Part shown: positions 7,769 through 16,067 of the stretch, piece after piece
How positions within the stretch are numbered: the stretch's first letter is position 1
How the letters are laid out: each line of letters opens with the position of its first letter
NCBI RefSeq assembly: GCF_008275125.1
Contig: NZ_CP043473.1
Span: forward strand, 3,596,001-3,660,000
Source of the DNA: Chromobacterium paludis
GTDB taxonomy: Bacteria; Pseudomonadota; Gammaproteobacteria; Burkholderiales; Chromobacteriaceae
Reading direction: 5' to 3'
DNA: 64,000 nt
Notes under the pieces: model-generated
Database searches by the model: none
What the model saw: only the letters and a program-made list of their open reading frames with translations
What the model was told of the DNA's origin: nothing
Made by a program: the position numbers and the translations under genes

Positions 7769-8950
7769 TCAGGGGCGGTAGACGATCAAGGGGATTTCCA
7801 TCTCGTCCGGATGCACGCCGGCATGCGTGCCGGCCAATTGCAGCCTGCGCTCGCCTGGCAGCGTGTCGCGCAGATTCCAGCCCGGCTTGGCGATCAGCGT
7901 CACGTCGCCGCAGCGCCGCGCCAGATCGGGATGCGCCGGCCCCGGACCGAACACGCCGGCAGCCAGCAATTCCGCGCTCGGTTCCACCCAGCAGGCGTGG
8001 CCCAGCCGCGCGCGCGCCAGTTCGATGAAACGCTCCGCGCAACCGGGCTTAACGTGGCAATACGTCATGCGCGTCTCGCCGGACAAAGGCCGCGCCAGCA
8101 GACCGTACACTTCCGGATAGGCGTCCACGTCCACCCATTGCTCGGCCGGGGCGGCGGTGAAGCCATGGTCGGCGATCGCCACCACCGCCGCGTCGTTCTG
8201 CCTGGCCGCCTCCAGCAGGCGGCCGAAGTCGCTGTCGAGGCCCGCCAGCAAGCGCTCCACCGCCTCGTCGTCCGGGCCGATCTCATGCATCAGCTCGTCC
8301 ATCTGCCGCAGATAGAGGTAGTGGAAGGCCGGCACCGGCGAATACAGCCGCGCGGACAGCTGGACAAAGGCATCCTCGGCATCGTGGTAAGACAGGCGCA
8401 GGCTGCTGCCGGCATGGTAGCGGCTGCAGGGCGAGCCGCAGATGTCTTCCGGCAACATCAGGAAGGATGGCCGGGCAAAGCGATCAAACAAGGGCGGCGC
8501 GACAAACAGCGATTCCGCCAGCTGTCGCGGCGCGCTGGCGCGGGCGGCGGCGTAACGCGTATACAAGGGCAAAGGCGCGATGACGTCTTCGCCATGCAAC
8601 TGGTGCCAGCCTATCAGGCCGTGCACCGATGGCGGTTGGCCGGTCAGCACCGTGGTCACCGCCGCCGAGGTGGTGGGCGGAAACACGCTGCTCAGGGTCT
8701 CGCGCTGCAGCAGGCGCAAACGGCTTTCCGGCCCCAGCCGCCGCAGTTGCGCGGCGCCCAAACCATCTATCAGCAGCAGGCAAACATGGCGATGATGGCC
8801 AATGCCGGCCAGCGCGCGGGAGGCCAGCGGCGCGTAGCCCAGGTCCGGGCCGCCCAGCTCCCAGCTCAGCGTCTGCATCAGATTCAGCAGGCCGCCGCCG
8901 TGGTAATCCGGCCAGGCGGCGTCAGGATGGCGCAATTGCAGAGGAGTCAT
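7769..8950 (-). CDS. Alkaline-phosphatase-superfamily phosphodiesterase/nucleotide pyrophosphatase
   Basis: The 393-residue protein has the type I phosphodiesterase/nucleotide pyrophosphatase signature: CLLLIDGLGAAQL (metal Asp), SVFPPTTSAAVTTVLTG (the Thr of the TT pair is the likely nucleophile), VVAIADHGFTA and LAGTHAGVHPDEMEIPL (metal-binding Asp-His and His). No signal peptide is seen, so it is probably cytoplasmic. These enzymes hydrolyse phosphodiesters or pyrophosphates by a two-metal mechanism; the substrate is unknown. It is leftward and separated from both neighbours by 70-90 bases. Confidence 0.85.
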   Translation of the reverse strand: MTPLQLRHPDAAWPDYHGGGLLNLMQTLSWELGGPDLGYAPLASRALAGIGHHRHVCLLLIDGLGAAQLRRLGPESRLRLLQRETLSSVFPPTTSAAVTTVLTGQPPSVHGLIGWHQLHGEDVIAPLPLYTRYAAARASAPRQLAESLFVAPPLFDRFARPSFLMLPEDICGSPCSRYHAGSSLRLSYHDAEDAFVQLSARLYSPVPAFHYLYLRQMDELMHEIGPDDEAVERLLAGLDSDFGRLLEAARQNDAAVVAIADHGFTAAPAEQWVDVDAYPEVYGLLARPLSGETRMTYCHVKPGCAERFIELARARLGHACWVEPSAELLAAGVFGPGPAHPDLARRCGDVTLIAKPGWNLRDTLPGERRLQLAGTHAGVHPDEMEIPLIVYRP

Positions 8951-9020
8951 GGCCGCGATGCTGAATGAAAGGCCTCATTGTTGCCCCCCGCCGCCGACCC
9001 GTCAACGACGGCGCCCTGGC

Positions 9021-9467
9021 TCATCCCGCCGCCAAAGCCACGAACTCGCCTAGCAGCCTGCCGGCAGCCGCGCCGGCGCAGCGCAAGTCCGACGCCACCT
9101 CGATGCGCGCCCTGCCCTTGCGCGCCAGCATATTGACGAAGCGCGGCCAGCTGTCCGGGGCCACCAGGCCGGCGCAGGCGGTAAACTCGTCAGCCATCGG
9201 CTTTTCGTACTCCATGCTGTTGCGCTGAATCACCAGCGTAGCCTCCACCCCCTCCGCTCGCAGCCGCGTGTGCAGCAGCGACCACGCGGCCAGGATGGCC
9301 AGAGCGGACGCGCTGCCGCCAAACACCGTGGCGCGATGATTGATGTTGGGCGCCAGCGGCGCGCGCAGCGTCAGTTGCTCGCGGCCAAGGGATTCCACCT
9401 CCACCGCCATCGCGCGCGACAGCGGGATATGTTCGTGCAGATAAGCCTGCAATTCATGCGCTTGCAT
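9021..9467 (-). CDS. YiiD C-terminal-type thioesterase (hotdog fold)
   Basis: The 148-residue protein resembles the C-terminal domain of YiiD: IPLSRAMAVEVESLGREQLTLRAPLAPNINHRATVFGGSASALAILAAWSLLH. The phrase NHRATVFGGSASAL is the hallmark of this putative thioesterase family, in which the Asn/His region and the following helix form the active site. In Enterobacteria the domain is fused to a GNAT acetyltransferase; here it stands alone, although a separate GNAT gene lies just upstream (9703-10176). The acyl-thioester substrate is unknown. Confidence 0.88.
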   Translation of the reverse strand: MQAHELQAYLHEHIPLSRAMAVEVESLGREQLTLRAPLAPNINHRATVFGGSASALAILAAWSLLHTRLRAEGVEATLVIQRNSMEYEKPMADEFTACAGLVAPDSWPRFVNMLARKGRARIEVASDLRCAGAAAGRLLGEFVALAAG

Positions 9468-9702
9468 CCATTCTCCCTATTGGAAAGCGGCCGGCAGGCC
9501 CGATTGACTGCGCCGACCCGCGTCAGCGCTGCCAGGCCCGGATGCGGGCGACGCGCCGCTTGTCCGGCCGAAAATCCAGCTTGGCCAGGCCCGCCCAGAG
9601 CAGATTGGGAGGGTTAGCCAGTGTGAAAACTCGGTTTGCTGCTCAGTCCCGCCACGCTGCGCCATTCCGCGCCGTAAACGGCGCCGGGCGGCTTCTGCGG
9701 CG

Positions 9703-10176
9703 CTAACAGGCCTTGCCATAGCCTATCAGATGCATGCCCGGCTGGATGAAAGTGGCCGGGCCCAGGCGCGCATAACCCAGCTTTTCATACAAATGGCAAT
9801 GGCCGCGCTCTTCCAGAATGGTGTCCAGCCGCCAACCATGGCGGGGCTGATGCAAGCCTTCCACCTCGCGCATCGCGGCCTGCGCGATGCCTTGGCCTTG
9901 AAAAGCCGGCAGGATGAAAATGGGACTGATGCGGCAACATCCGCTCTCGGCCTGTGCGATCACCCGCATGCCGCCGACGACCTGGCCATCGCGCTCGATC
10001 AGATAAAAGACCGCGCCAGGCTGGCGCAGCTTTTCCGTCAGCCGCGCCAGGCTCTCGCAAGCCGGGCTGAGGTCATGGTCCTGGTATTTCAGCAGCAGCG
10101 GCAGGAATGACTCCACCTGCATGCGGTGCAAGACTTGCGCATCCGCCTGTCCCGCCGGTTTCAAGATCACGTTCAT
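9703..10176 (-). CDS. GNAT family N-acetyltransferase
   Basis: The ATG at 10176 follows GGGGAGG at good distance; a longer frame upstream overlaps the previous gene and is not used. The 157-residue protein has the GNAT fold: VLHRMQVESFLPLLLKYQDHDLSP, then the acetyl-CoA loop region ISPIFILPAFQGQGIAQAAMREVE (Q-x-x-G-I/A) and LYEKLGYARLGP near the end. The substrate is unknown. It begins 22 bases downstream of the glycosyltransferase gene, so the two are probably cotranscribed. Confidence 0.88.
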   Translation of the reverse strand: MNVILKPAGQADAQVLHRMQVESFLPLLLKYQDHDLSPACESLARLTEKLRQPGAVFYLIERDGQVVGGMRVIAQAESGCCRISPIFILPAFQGQGIAQAAMREVEGLHQPRHGWRLDTILEERGHCHLYEKLGYARLGPATFIQPGMHLIGYGKAC

Positions 10177-10198
10177 CTGCTTTTCAGCCTCCCCACGC

Positions 10199-11518
10199 TC
10201 AAGCCGGCACGGCCGCGCTCGCCGGCCTTTCTGCCATGCCCATGGCCTGCTCCAGCCGTTGCGCCTGCGCAGCGGACTCAGCCTGGGCAAGCTTGGCCAC
10301 CCGCGCGCACGCCCGCGCCACGTCTTCGGACGCCAGCAAGCGCCGCAGCGCCGCCAGCATGGCCTGCGCCTTCAGTTTGCGGGCCAGAATGACTTCCGCC
10401 ACGCCCAGGCGGCGCGCGCGCCAGGCATTGTCGAACTGGTCGAAGGCATAAGGGCAGATCAGCTGCGGCACGCCGGCGCGGAAGGCCTCGGCGCAAGTGC
10501 CAACGCCGCCGTGATGGACCACCGCCGCGGCCCTGGGCAACAAGGCGGCGAAAGGCGCGTGCGACTGCCAGAGCACATGCGCCGGCAAGTCTGCCGGCAC
10601 TTGATCGCGATACGGCGTGATGAAGATGCCGCGCCGGCCGACAGCCGCCAGCGCGGCCAGCGCCGCTTCGAAATACGGGCGCGCATGCCGATGGCCGGTG
10701 CCGGGCGTGAACACGATGGGCGCGGGGCCAGCCGCCAGAAAATCCAGCACGCTCGCCGACAACGCGTCGGCGTCAACCGTGGGCGGAGGCGGAAAACCCA
10801 GCGCTTGGCAAGCGTCCGGCCAGTCCGGCTGCGGCGCGGCGAACCAACTGGGAAACAGGCCGAACACCCGGTCCGGCGTCTCGCTCAGCAGGCGCTGAAA
10901 GCTGTCCAGCGCCGGCAACGACCTCTCCCGCCGCGCCGCGTTGATGGCCGGCAGCGCCACCGGGTCCAGCGCCAGGCGGAATGCCCAGCGCCAAAGCTGG
11001 CGTTTCCACGACAGCGGCAGCCAGGCCGGCACGGCCAGCGACCCCAGGGCCGGCATGTCGTGGCTGCTGCACAAGCCGGACGGCGACAGATACAGCGCCG
11101 CCACCTGCAGCTGCGGATAGACCGCCTTGGCCAGATGCGCGGCCGGCAACAGGATGGGATGGCAGATCAGCGCGCAGCGGCCGGACTCGCGCGCCGCCAG
11201 TTCGAGCAACACCCGCAGATGCGGCGCCACGCTCTGCCACACCACGCCAAAGCCTTTGCGCTCATCCCACAAATCAGGATTGTCCAAACAGGCTTGAAAC
11301 GCCTGTTCCGTACCAAAGCCCTCGCACTCCAGGCCATGGCGGCGCACCCAGTCGGCGTGATAGGCCGGCGCCAGCAGCCTCACACGATGGCCGCGCGCGG
11401 CCAGTTGCCTGCCCAAGTCGATAAAGGGCAAGATGTCGCCGCCGGTGCCGCTGCAAGCCAACACCCACAAGGGCGTTGCGCCCTCTCCCGTCTCCTGCTG
11501 CCTGTCGTGCCTATCCAT
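10199..11518 (-). CDS. UGT/MGT-type glycosyltransferase
   Basis: The start at 11518 has the ribosome site GCGGAGGCG immediately upstream. The 439-residue protein has a GT-B fold: an N-terminal Rossmann start LWVLACSGTGGDILPFIDLGRQLAARGH and the C-terminal sugar-nucleotide site VVHHGGVGTCAEAFRAGVPQ followed by ICPYAFDQFDNAWR. This matches the group containing rhamnosyltransferase RhlB, sterol and macrolide glucosyltransferases. The acceptor is not predictable; a lipid or secondary metabolite is likely. No membrane segment is evident. It heads a probable two-gene unit with the GNAT gene. Confidence 0.88.
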   Translation of the reverse strand: MDRHDRQQETGEGATPLWVLACSGTGGDILPFIDLGRQLAARGHRVRLLAPAYHADWVRRHGLECEGFGTEQAFQACLDNPDLWDERKGFGVVWQSVAPHLRVLLELAARESGRCALICHPILLPAAHLAKAVYPQLQVAALYLSPSGLCSSHDMPALGSLAVPAWLPLSWKRQLWRWAFRLALDPVALPAINAARRERSLPALDSFQRLLSETPDRVFGLFPSWFAAPQPDWPDACQALGFPPPPTVDADALSASVLDFLAAGPAPIVFTPGTGHRHARPYFEAALAALAAVGRRGIFITPYRDQVPADLPAHVLWQSHAPFAALLPRAAAVVHHGGVGTCAEAFRAGVPQLICPYAFDQFDNAWRARRLGVAEVILARKLKAQAMLAALRRLLASEDVARACARVAKLAQAESAAQAQRLEQAMGMAERPASAAVPA

Positions 11519-11630
11519 CACGCCTCCGCTATGCATGGGAGCGGCCTGATCGCGCCGCAAATCCGTTTAGCATGACACCGTTGATCATGAATTGAAATGT
11601 CATTTAAAAGGCAAAAGCGGACGTGAAAAA

Positions 11631-11651
11631 GGCAAACCGCCATGGTTTGCC
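11631..11651 (-). terminator. Rho-independent terminator of rlhA
   Basis: GGCAAACC/GGTTTGCC (8 bp, five-base loop) is followed on the minus strand by TTTTTC, 34 bases past the stop of the leftward U32 peptidase gene. Confidence 0.85.
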
Positions 11652-11684
11652 TGTGTCTTGCCCCCGGTCCGGAAGCCAAGTCGA

Positions 11685-13661
11685 TTATTGCGGCCGCTGC
11701 TTGAAAAAGGTGATGGGCGCGGAGGCCGGGATTTCGCTGGGCGGCGCGGACTTGAGGATGTGCTTCTTCATCTTGCCCATCACGTGCATCTCGCAAGGGC
11801 GGCATTCAAACTTCAAGGTGTAGGTTTCGTCGCCGGACTTCAAGATCATCGGATCGGCGCGCACCTGGCCCATCACGCCCTTCACGCCCTTGGCCTGCTT
11901 GGGACACAGATTGTAGGAGAAGCGCAGGCAGTGCTTGGTGATCATCAGGCTGACTTCGCCTTCCTCCTGATGCGCCTCGTAGGCCGGCTCTATCACTTCC
12001 ACGCCGTGTCGCTTGTAGAAGTCCCAGGCCAGCGCGTTGTAGACGTTGGCCAGATAGCTCAGCTCCTTCTGCGGAAAGGGGACCGGCGGCTCCACCGCGG
12101 CCTTGCGCTGGGGCCGGACCCAGGCGGCCAGGCGGACGGCTTCCAGCTTTTCCACCGCCTCGCGGCGCAGGCCGTTGATGACGGATGCCGGCACAAACCA
12201 CGGCTGGGACAGGTTCAGCGACACATCGTGCGCCTGGAACAGGGTGTTGCCCAGCTTGGCGGCGGCATCGCGCAGGCTTTGCTCGGCGCGGGCGGCATCC
12301 TTGGCCGGCTCCAGCGCCATGTCGACACGGGCGCTGGCGCTGCAACCGTCGGCGTCGGTATACGTCAACTCCAGGCCGCTGGCGGTTTCCGACAGCGTGC
12401 CCCACACGCCCACGCGGCGTTCGGCCGATTTCTTCAGCAGCGCCAGTTCCCAGGCGTGATCTCGGTTGCGGCAAATATCGGTGCCGGGCTTCAGGCCTGC
12501 CAGCACGGCCGGATCGTTAGGCTCGCAGCGCCACACCAGCAGGCCGCCGGCGGCCTTGCCCACCTGCTTGACGGTGTTGAGCTGCATGCCCACCACTTCG
12601 CGCTTCTTCATGAAGTTGATGCCGTCGCCGTTGGACATCTGCTCGCTGGTGGCGATTTCCAGCCAGGTGTCGCCCACCTTGTGCACGACGCCCAGGCCCA
12701 CGCCGACGAACTTGGGCGAATCAAAGGCGCCGATGTCCTGCTTGCGGCCGGTGGCGAAGTAGTCGGTGGCGCCGCGGTGGAAAGTCTTGTCCGGGTCCGG
12801 CGTGAAGAAGATTTCGCTACTGCCGCTGGCGGCCGGCGCCAGCTCCGGGCGGCGCTCGAAGATTTCATCCAGCAGCAGGCGGTAATGGGCGGTGATGTTC
12901 TTGACGTAGGACACGTCCTTGTAGCGGCCCTCTATCTTCAAAGAGCGGACGCCGGCGTCCAGCAGCGCTTCCAGGTTGTCGCTCTGGTTGTTGTCCTTCA
13001 TGGACAGCAAATGCTTGTCGAAGGCCACCACGCCGCCTTTTTCGTCGGTCAGCGTGTACGGCAATCTACAGGCCTGCGAGCAGTCGCCTCGGTTGGCGCT
13101 GCGGCCGGTGTCGGCATGGCTGATGTAGCACTGGCCGGAGAAAGCCACGCACAGCGCGCCGTGGATGAAGTATTCGATGGTGGCGGAATCGGCCACCCGG
13201 TCGGCGATCTTCTTGATCTGCGGAATGGTCAGCTCGCGCGCCAGCACGATCTGGCTGAAGCCGGCGTCGGACAAAAAGCGCGCCTTGTCCGCGTCGCGGA
13301 TGTCGCACTGGGTGGACGCGTGCAGCTGGATAGGCGGCAGGTCCATTTGCAAAATGCCCATGTCCTGGATGATCAGCGCGTCCACGCCGGCATCGTACAG
13401 CTGCCAGATCAGTTGGCGCGCGGCGTCCAGCTCGGCGTCGTGCAGGATGGTGTTCAGCGTGGCGAAAATGCGCGCGTGGTAGCGGTGGGCGAATTGAACC
13501 AGGCCGGCGATGTCTTGCACGCTGTTGCAGGCGTTGTGGCGCGCGCCGAACGACGGCCCGCCTATATACACCGCGTCCGCGCCGTGCAGGATGGCTTCGC
13601 GGCCGATTTCGGCGGTTTTGGCGGGGGACAGCAGTTCGACTTGGTGCGGCAACAGGCTCAT
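11685..13661 (-). CDS. rlhA: U32 family protein, 23S rRNA C2501 hydroxylase
   Basis: The 658-residue protein starts LLPHQVELLSPAKTAEIGREAI and contains the U32 signature EYFIHGALCVAFSGQCYIS, followed by NRGDCSQACRLPY, a cysteine set typical of this family. It is long and has the C-terminal collagenase-like domain, as E. coli RlhA (YdcP, about 650 residues), which is needed for hydroxylation of C2501 in 23S rRNA; the shorter relative TrhP (YegQ) makes about 450 residues. The gene stands alone, leftward, with its own terminator. Assignment to RlhA rather than another U32 member rests on length and overall pattern. Confidence 0.82.
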   Translation of the reverse strand: MSLLPHQVELLSPAKTAEIGREAILHGADAVYIGGPSFGARHNACNSVQDIAGLVQFAHRYHARIFATLNTILHDAELDAARQLIWQLYDAGVDALIIQDMGILQMDLPPIQLHASTQCDIRDADKARFLSDAGFSQIVLARELTIPQIKKIADRVADSATIEYFIHGALCVAFSGQCYISHADTGRSANRGDCSQACRLPYTLTDEKGGVVAFDKHLLSMKDNNQSDNLEALLDAGVRSLKIEGRYKDVSYVKNITAHYRLLLDEIFERRPELAPAASGSSEIFFTPDPDKTFHRGATDYFATGRKQDIGAFDSPKFVGVGLGVVHKVGDTWLEIATSEQMSNGDGINFMKKREVVGMQLNTVKQVGKAAGGLLVWRCEPNDPAVLAGLKPGTDICRNRDHAWELALLKKSAERRVGVWGTLSETASGLELTYTDADGCSASARVDMALEPAKDAARAEQSLRDAAAKLGNTLFQAHDVSLNLSQPWFVPASVINGLRREAVEKLEAVRLAAWVRPQRKAAVEPPVPFPQKELSYLANVYNALAWDFYKRHGVEVIEPAYEAHQEEGEVSLMITKHCLRFSYNLCPKQAKGVKGVMGQVRADPMILKSGDETYTLKFECRPCEMHVMGKMKKHILKSAPPSEIPASAPITFFKQRPQ

Positions 13662-13834
13662 GACGGTTCCGGGCTGGCAATAGGGTTATTTCCGCCTGGT
13701 GGCGGGCGCAGAAGTATAGCGGAATCATGGGCTTATAGGTAGCGCCGCGCCTTCGGCGATCACTTAAGTGCGACTACCTAGGATTGTTTATACGGATTGC
13801 CTGAGGATATGACAGCTGCTAACCCAAGAATATC

Positions 13835-13850
13835 GGAGGCTGCAGCCTCC
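13835..13850. repeat. Perfect 16-bp palindrome in the leader of the chemoreceptor gene
   Basis: GGAGGCTGCAGCCTCC is self-complementary and is followed by TTCTTAT. It ends 21 bases before the chosen ATG at 13872. It could be an operator, a leader hairpin or a weak terminator. Confidence 0.5.
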
Positions 13851-13871
13851 TTCTTATCCCCTGGGGCCGTC

Positions 13872-15575
13872 ATGTTTCGCCATCTCACCATCTTCCAGCG
13901 CCTGTCCGTCATGGTCTTGGCTCTGCTGTCCATTCCCATCCTGGTCAGCCTCTACGGTCTGCATACGCAGGACGGCATCCTCGGCGATTTCGCCACCACC
14001 TACAACGACCGCGTGGTCTGCCTGAAACAGCTGAAGGTCGTCGGCGACGGCTACGCGGTGGGCATCGTCGACAACGCGCAGAAGCTGCGCAACCGCAGCC
14101 AAACGCCGGCCAGTTTCCTGGCCCATCTGGAACAAGCACAAGCCGACGTGCGCAAGCAATGGGGCGACTACCGCGCCACCTATCTGACACCCGAGGAAAA
14201 GCGGCTGGCGGACCAGGCCGAGCAGGCCATGACCGCCGCCGACGCCAGCGTGGCCAAATTGCGCCAGATCGCGCAAAGCGGCGATGCCGCCGCGCTGCAG
14301 GCCTATGTGGACAGGGACATGTATCCGGCGCTGGACCCGGTGGCGCAGCGCATCTCCGCGCTGGTGGACCTGCAGCTGCGCGTGGCGGGCGAGGAGTTCG
14401 CCCAGTCGCAACAGCGCGCCGGCACCAGCCGCCTGGTCAATATCGCGCTGGTTTGCAGCGGCGTGCTGCTAGGCCTCTTGCTGGCGCAGGCCATCGTGCG
14501 CGGCCTGCTGGCCGAACTGGGCGGCGAACCGCGCGACGTGGTGGCGCAGGCCGGCCGCATCGCCCAGGGCGACCTGAGCCAGAAACTGGCGGTGAAGCGC
14601 GGCGACCAGGGCAGCATCGTCGCCTCCATGGCCAAAATGCAGAGCGCGCTGATCCAGCTGGTGCGCAATATGCAGGACATCACGCTCAAGCTGTCCAATA
14701 GCGCCACCGAGCTGGCCGCCGCGTCGGAACAAGTGGCCAGCAGCGCGGAGGAACAGACGCGCGCCGCCTCCTCCATGTCCGCCTCGGTCGAGCAGCTGTC
14801 GGTCAGCATCAGCTCGGTCAGCGACAACACGGCCGACGTGGCCAAGGATTCGGTGTCCAGCGGCGAACTCGCCCGCCAGGGCCAGTCCATCATCGACGAC
14901 GCGCTGCGCACCATGTCCCACGTCGCCGAACAGGCGCGCGCCTCGCAAGAACAGGCGGACCTGCTGGGCAGCCGCTCCCAGGAAATCGCCAGCGTGATCC
15001 AGGTGATACGCGACGTGGCGGAGCAAACCAATCTATTGGCCTTGAACGCGGCGATAGAAGCCGCCCGCGCCGGCGAGCAGGGCCGCGGCTTCGCCGTGGT
15101 GGCGGACGAGGTGCGCAAGCTGTCGGAGCGCACCTCGCAATCCACCACCGAGATCAACGGCAGCATCCGCGACATGCTCGATTGCAGCCAGCACGTGGTG
15201 GACAACATCCACAGCACCGTGGACCAGATGGAAATAGGGCTGAGCCAGGCCGAGCGCGCCCGCCACGCCATCTCCGGCATCACGGACAATGTCGAGCGGG
15301 TCAAGCATTCGCTATCCGGCGTGGCATCCTCCCTGCAAGAGCAGCAGCAAGCCGGGGCCGGCATCGCCGCCAATGTGGAACAGGTGGCGCAGATGTCGGA
15401 GGAAACCAGCAGCGCGGCGGTACAGACGGCGGAAACGGCCAGCCAGGTGGAGCAGATGGCCGGCGCGCTGCAGTCCGCCATCAGCCATTTCCGCCTGCCT
15501 GCGGGCGGCCAGGCCACGGCCGACCAGCCCGCGCCGCAAACCGCGGCGGCGCCCGCCGCCTGGCAACAAGCCTGA
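13872..15575 (+). CDS. Methyl-accepting chemotaxis protein
   Basis: The start [27 protein letters not shown] (13872) puts a first membrane helix at residues about 12-30; upstream in-frame starts would add a soluble leader. A four-helix periplasmic sensor follows (about 31-190), a second membrane helix near 192-210, a HAMP-like region with [17 protein letters not shown], and the cytoplasmic signalling coiled coil. The tip is [31 protein letters not shown] split by [14 protein letters not shown], the CheA/CheW binding hairpin. The 567-residue length is normal. No CheR-docking pentapeptide is present at the C-terminus. The ligand is unknown; it lies just upstream of the sugar-oligomer uptake cluster but has its own leader. 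Confidence 0.93.
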   Translation: MFRHLTIFQRLSVMVLALLSIPILVSLYGLHTQDGILGDFATTYNDRVVCLKQLKVVGDGYAVGIVDNAQKLRNRSQTPASFLAHLEQAQADVRKQWGDYRATYLTPEEKRLADQAEQAMTAADASVAKLRQIAQSGDAAALQAYVDRDMYPALDPVAQRISALVDLQLRVAGEEFAQSQQRAGTSRLVNIALVCSGVLLGLLLAQAIVRGLLAELGGEPRDVVAQAGRIAQGDLSQKLAVKRGDQGSIVASMAKMQSALIQLVRNMQDITLKLSNSATELAAASEQVASSAEEQTRAASSMSASVEQLSVSISSVSDNTADVAKDSVSSGELARQGQSIIDDALRTMSHVAEQARASQEQADLLGSRSQEIASVIQVIRDVAEQTNLLALNAAIEAARAGEQGRGFAVVADEVRKLSERTSQSTTEINGSIRDMLDCSQHVVDNIHSTVDQMEIGLSQAERARHAISGITDNVERVKHSLSGVASSLQEQQQAGAGIAANVEQVAQMSEETSSAAVQTAETASQVEQMAGALQSAISHFRLPAGGQATADQPAPQTAAAPAAWQQA

Positions 15576-15844
15576 AGCTTGCGCCTGCCTGTCGTCCGGC
15601 AAGCCCGGGCGGCAGGCCAAGTCTCGTTGCCCCCACCTTCTTCCAGCCCGAGTCCTGCCGCTCAGGTGGACCGCCTGCATGCGCTTGACAAACAGATAGC
15701 GACCGCCTGGCTCTCATTGAAAATGCTGCGCTGCACAAATTCTATTTCACACACCTATTTTCAATTTCAAACCATTAACTGGTATTAAATTGGACATTTT
15801 TTTCGCAAACCGAAAAATGACATTGAAATTCGAAGATAAACACA

Positions 15845-15860
15845 TGTGAAATTGCTTACA
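15845..15860. promoter_or_regulatory. CRP-like site upstream of the porin
   Basis: TGTGAAATTGCTTACA differs from TGTGA-N6-TCACA at one position. Catabolite control by CRP is known for the enterobacterial chitoporin; whether this organism's CRP homologue reads the same motif is inferred. Confidence 0.55.
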
Positions 15861-15880
15861 TTCGCTATTATTTTAGTATT

Positions 15881-15918
15881 TATTGTTAGACAATAGCTTT
15901 TTATATGATTTAAATCAT
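15881..15918. promoter_or_regulatory. Two AT-rich dyads upstream of the porin
   Basis: TATTGT-TAG-ACAATA (15881-15895) is an inverted repeat with a three-base spacer, and ATGATTTAAATCAT (15905-15918) is a perfect 14-bp palindrome. Both lie between the CRP-like site and the ACCA array and could be operators. Confidence 0.45.
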
Positions 15919-15974
15919 AAAATTGATCTTGCATGGCAACATTGCAACATCATTAAACCTGATTTGCACACAAA

Positions 15975-16010
15975 TGGTCTCATACCAATTGAAGACCAAT
16001 ATAAGACCAG
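15975..16010. promoter_or_regulatory. Phased TGGT/ACCA operator array before the porin
   Basis: TGGTCT at 15975 faces three ACCA motifs starting at 15984, 15995 and 16006, exactly 11 bases apart (ACCAATTGAAG, ACCAATATAAG, ACCAGATAATT). One-turn spacing places the copies on one DNA face. TGGTCT/AGACCA half-sites resemble operators of GntR-type GlcNAc regulators (NagQ, DasR), which fits the cluster. The regulator gene is not in the window. Confidence 0.5.
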
Positions 16011-16067
16011 ATAATTTGCCTCCAGGACTTCCAAGCATGGATTCCGCAACTGGACCTGGAGAAAAAA

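Larger units (their letters stand above)
15576..16067 (+). promoter_or_regulatory. Regulatory region of the chitooligosaccharide uptake cluster
   Basis: This 492-base stretch holds no convincing gene. Its right half (from about 15720) is strongly AT-rich against the GC-rich background and contains several symmetric elements: a CRP-like site, two short dyads, and a phased ACCA array close to the porin ribosome site (CTGGAG, 7 bases before ATG at 16068). It is the only obvious promoter region for the porin and the genes behind it. Confidence 0.7.

Noticed and set aside
9477..9702. Short coding-like pieces on the minus strand (for example NPPNLLWAGLAKLDF and LLAPQKPPGAVYGAEW)
   Set aside because: They lie in different frames with intervening stops and no start or ribosome site. 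They could be a decayed gene, but no family was recognisable, so no feature was called.
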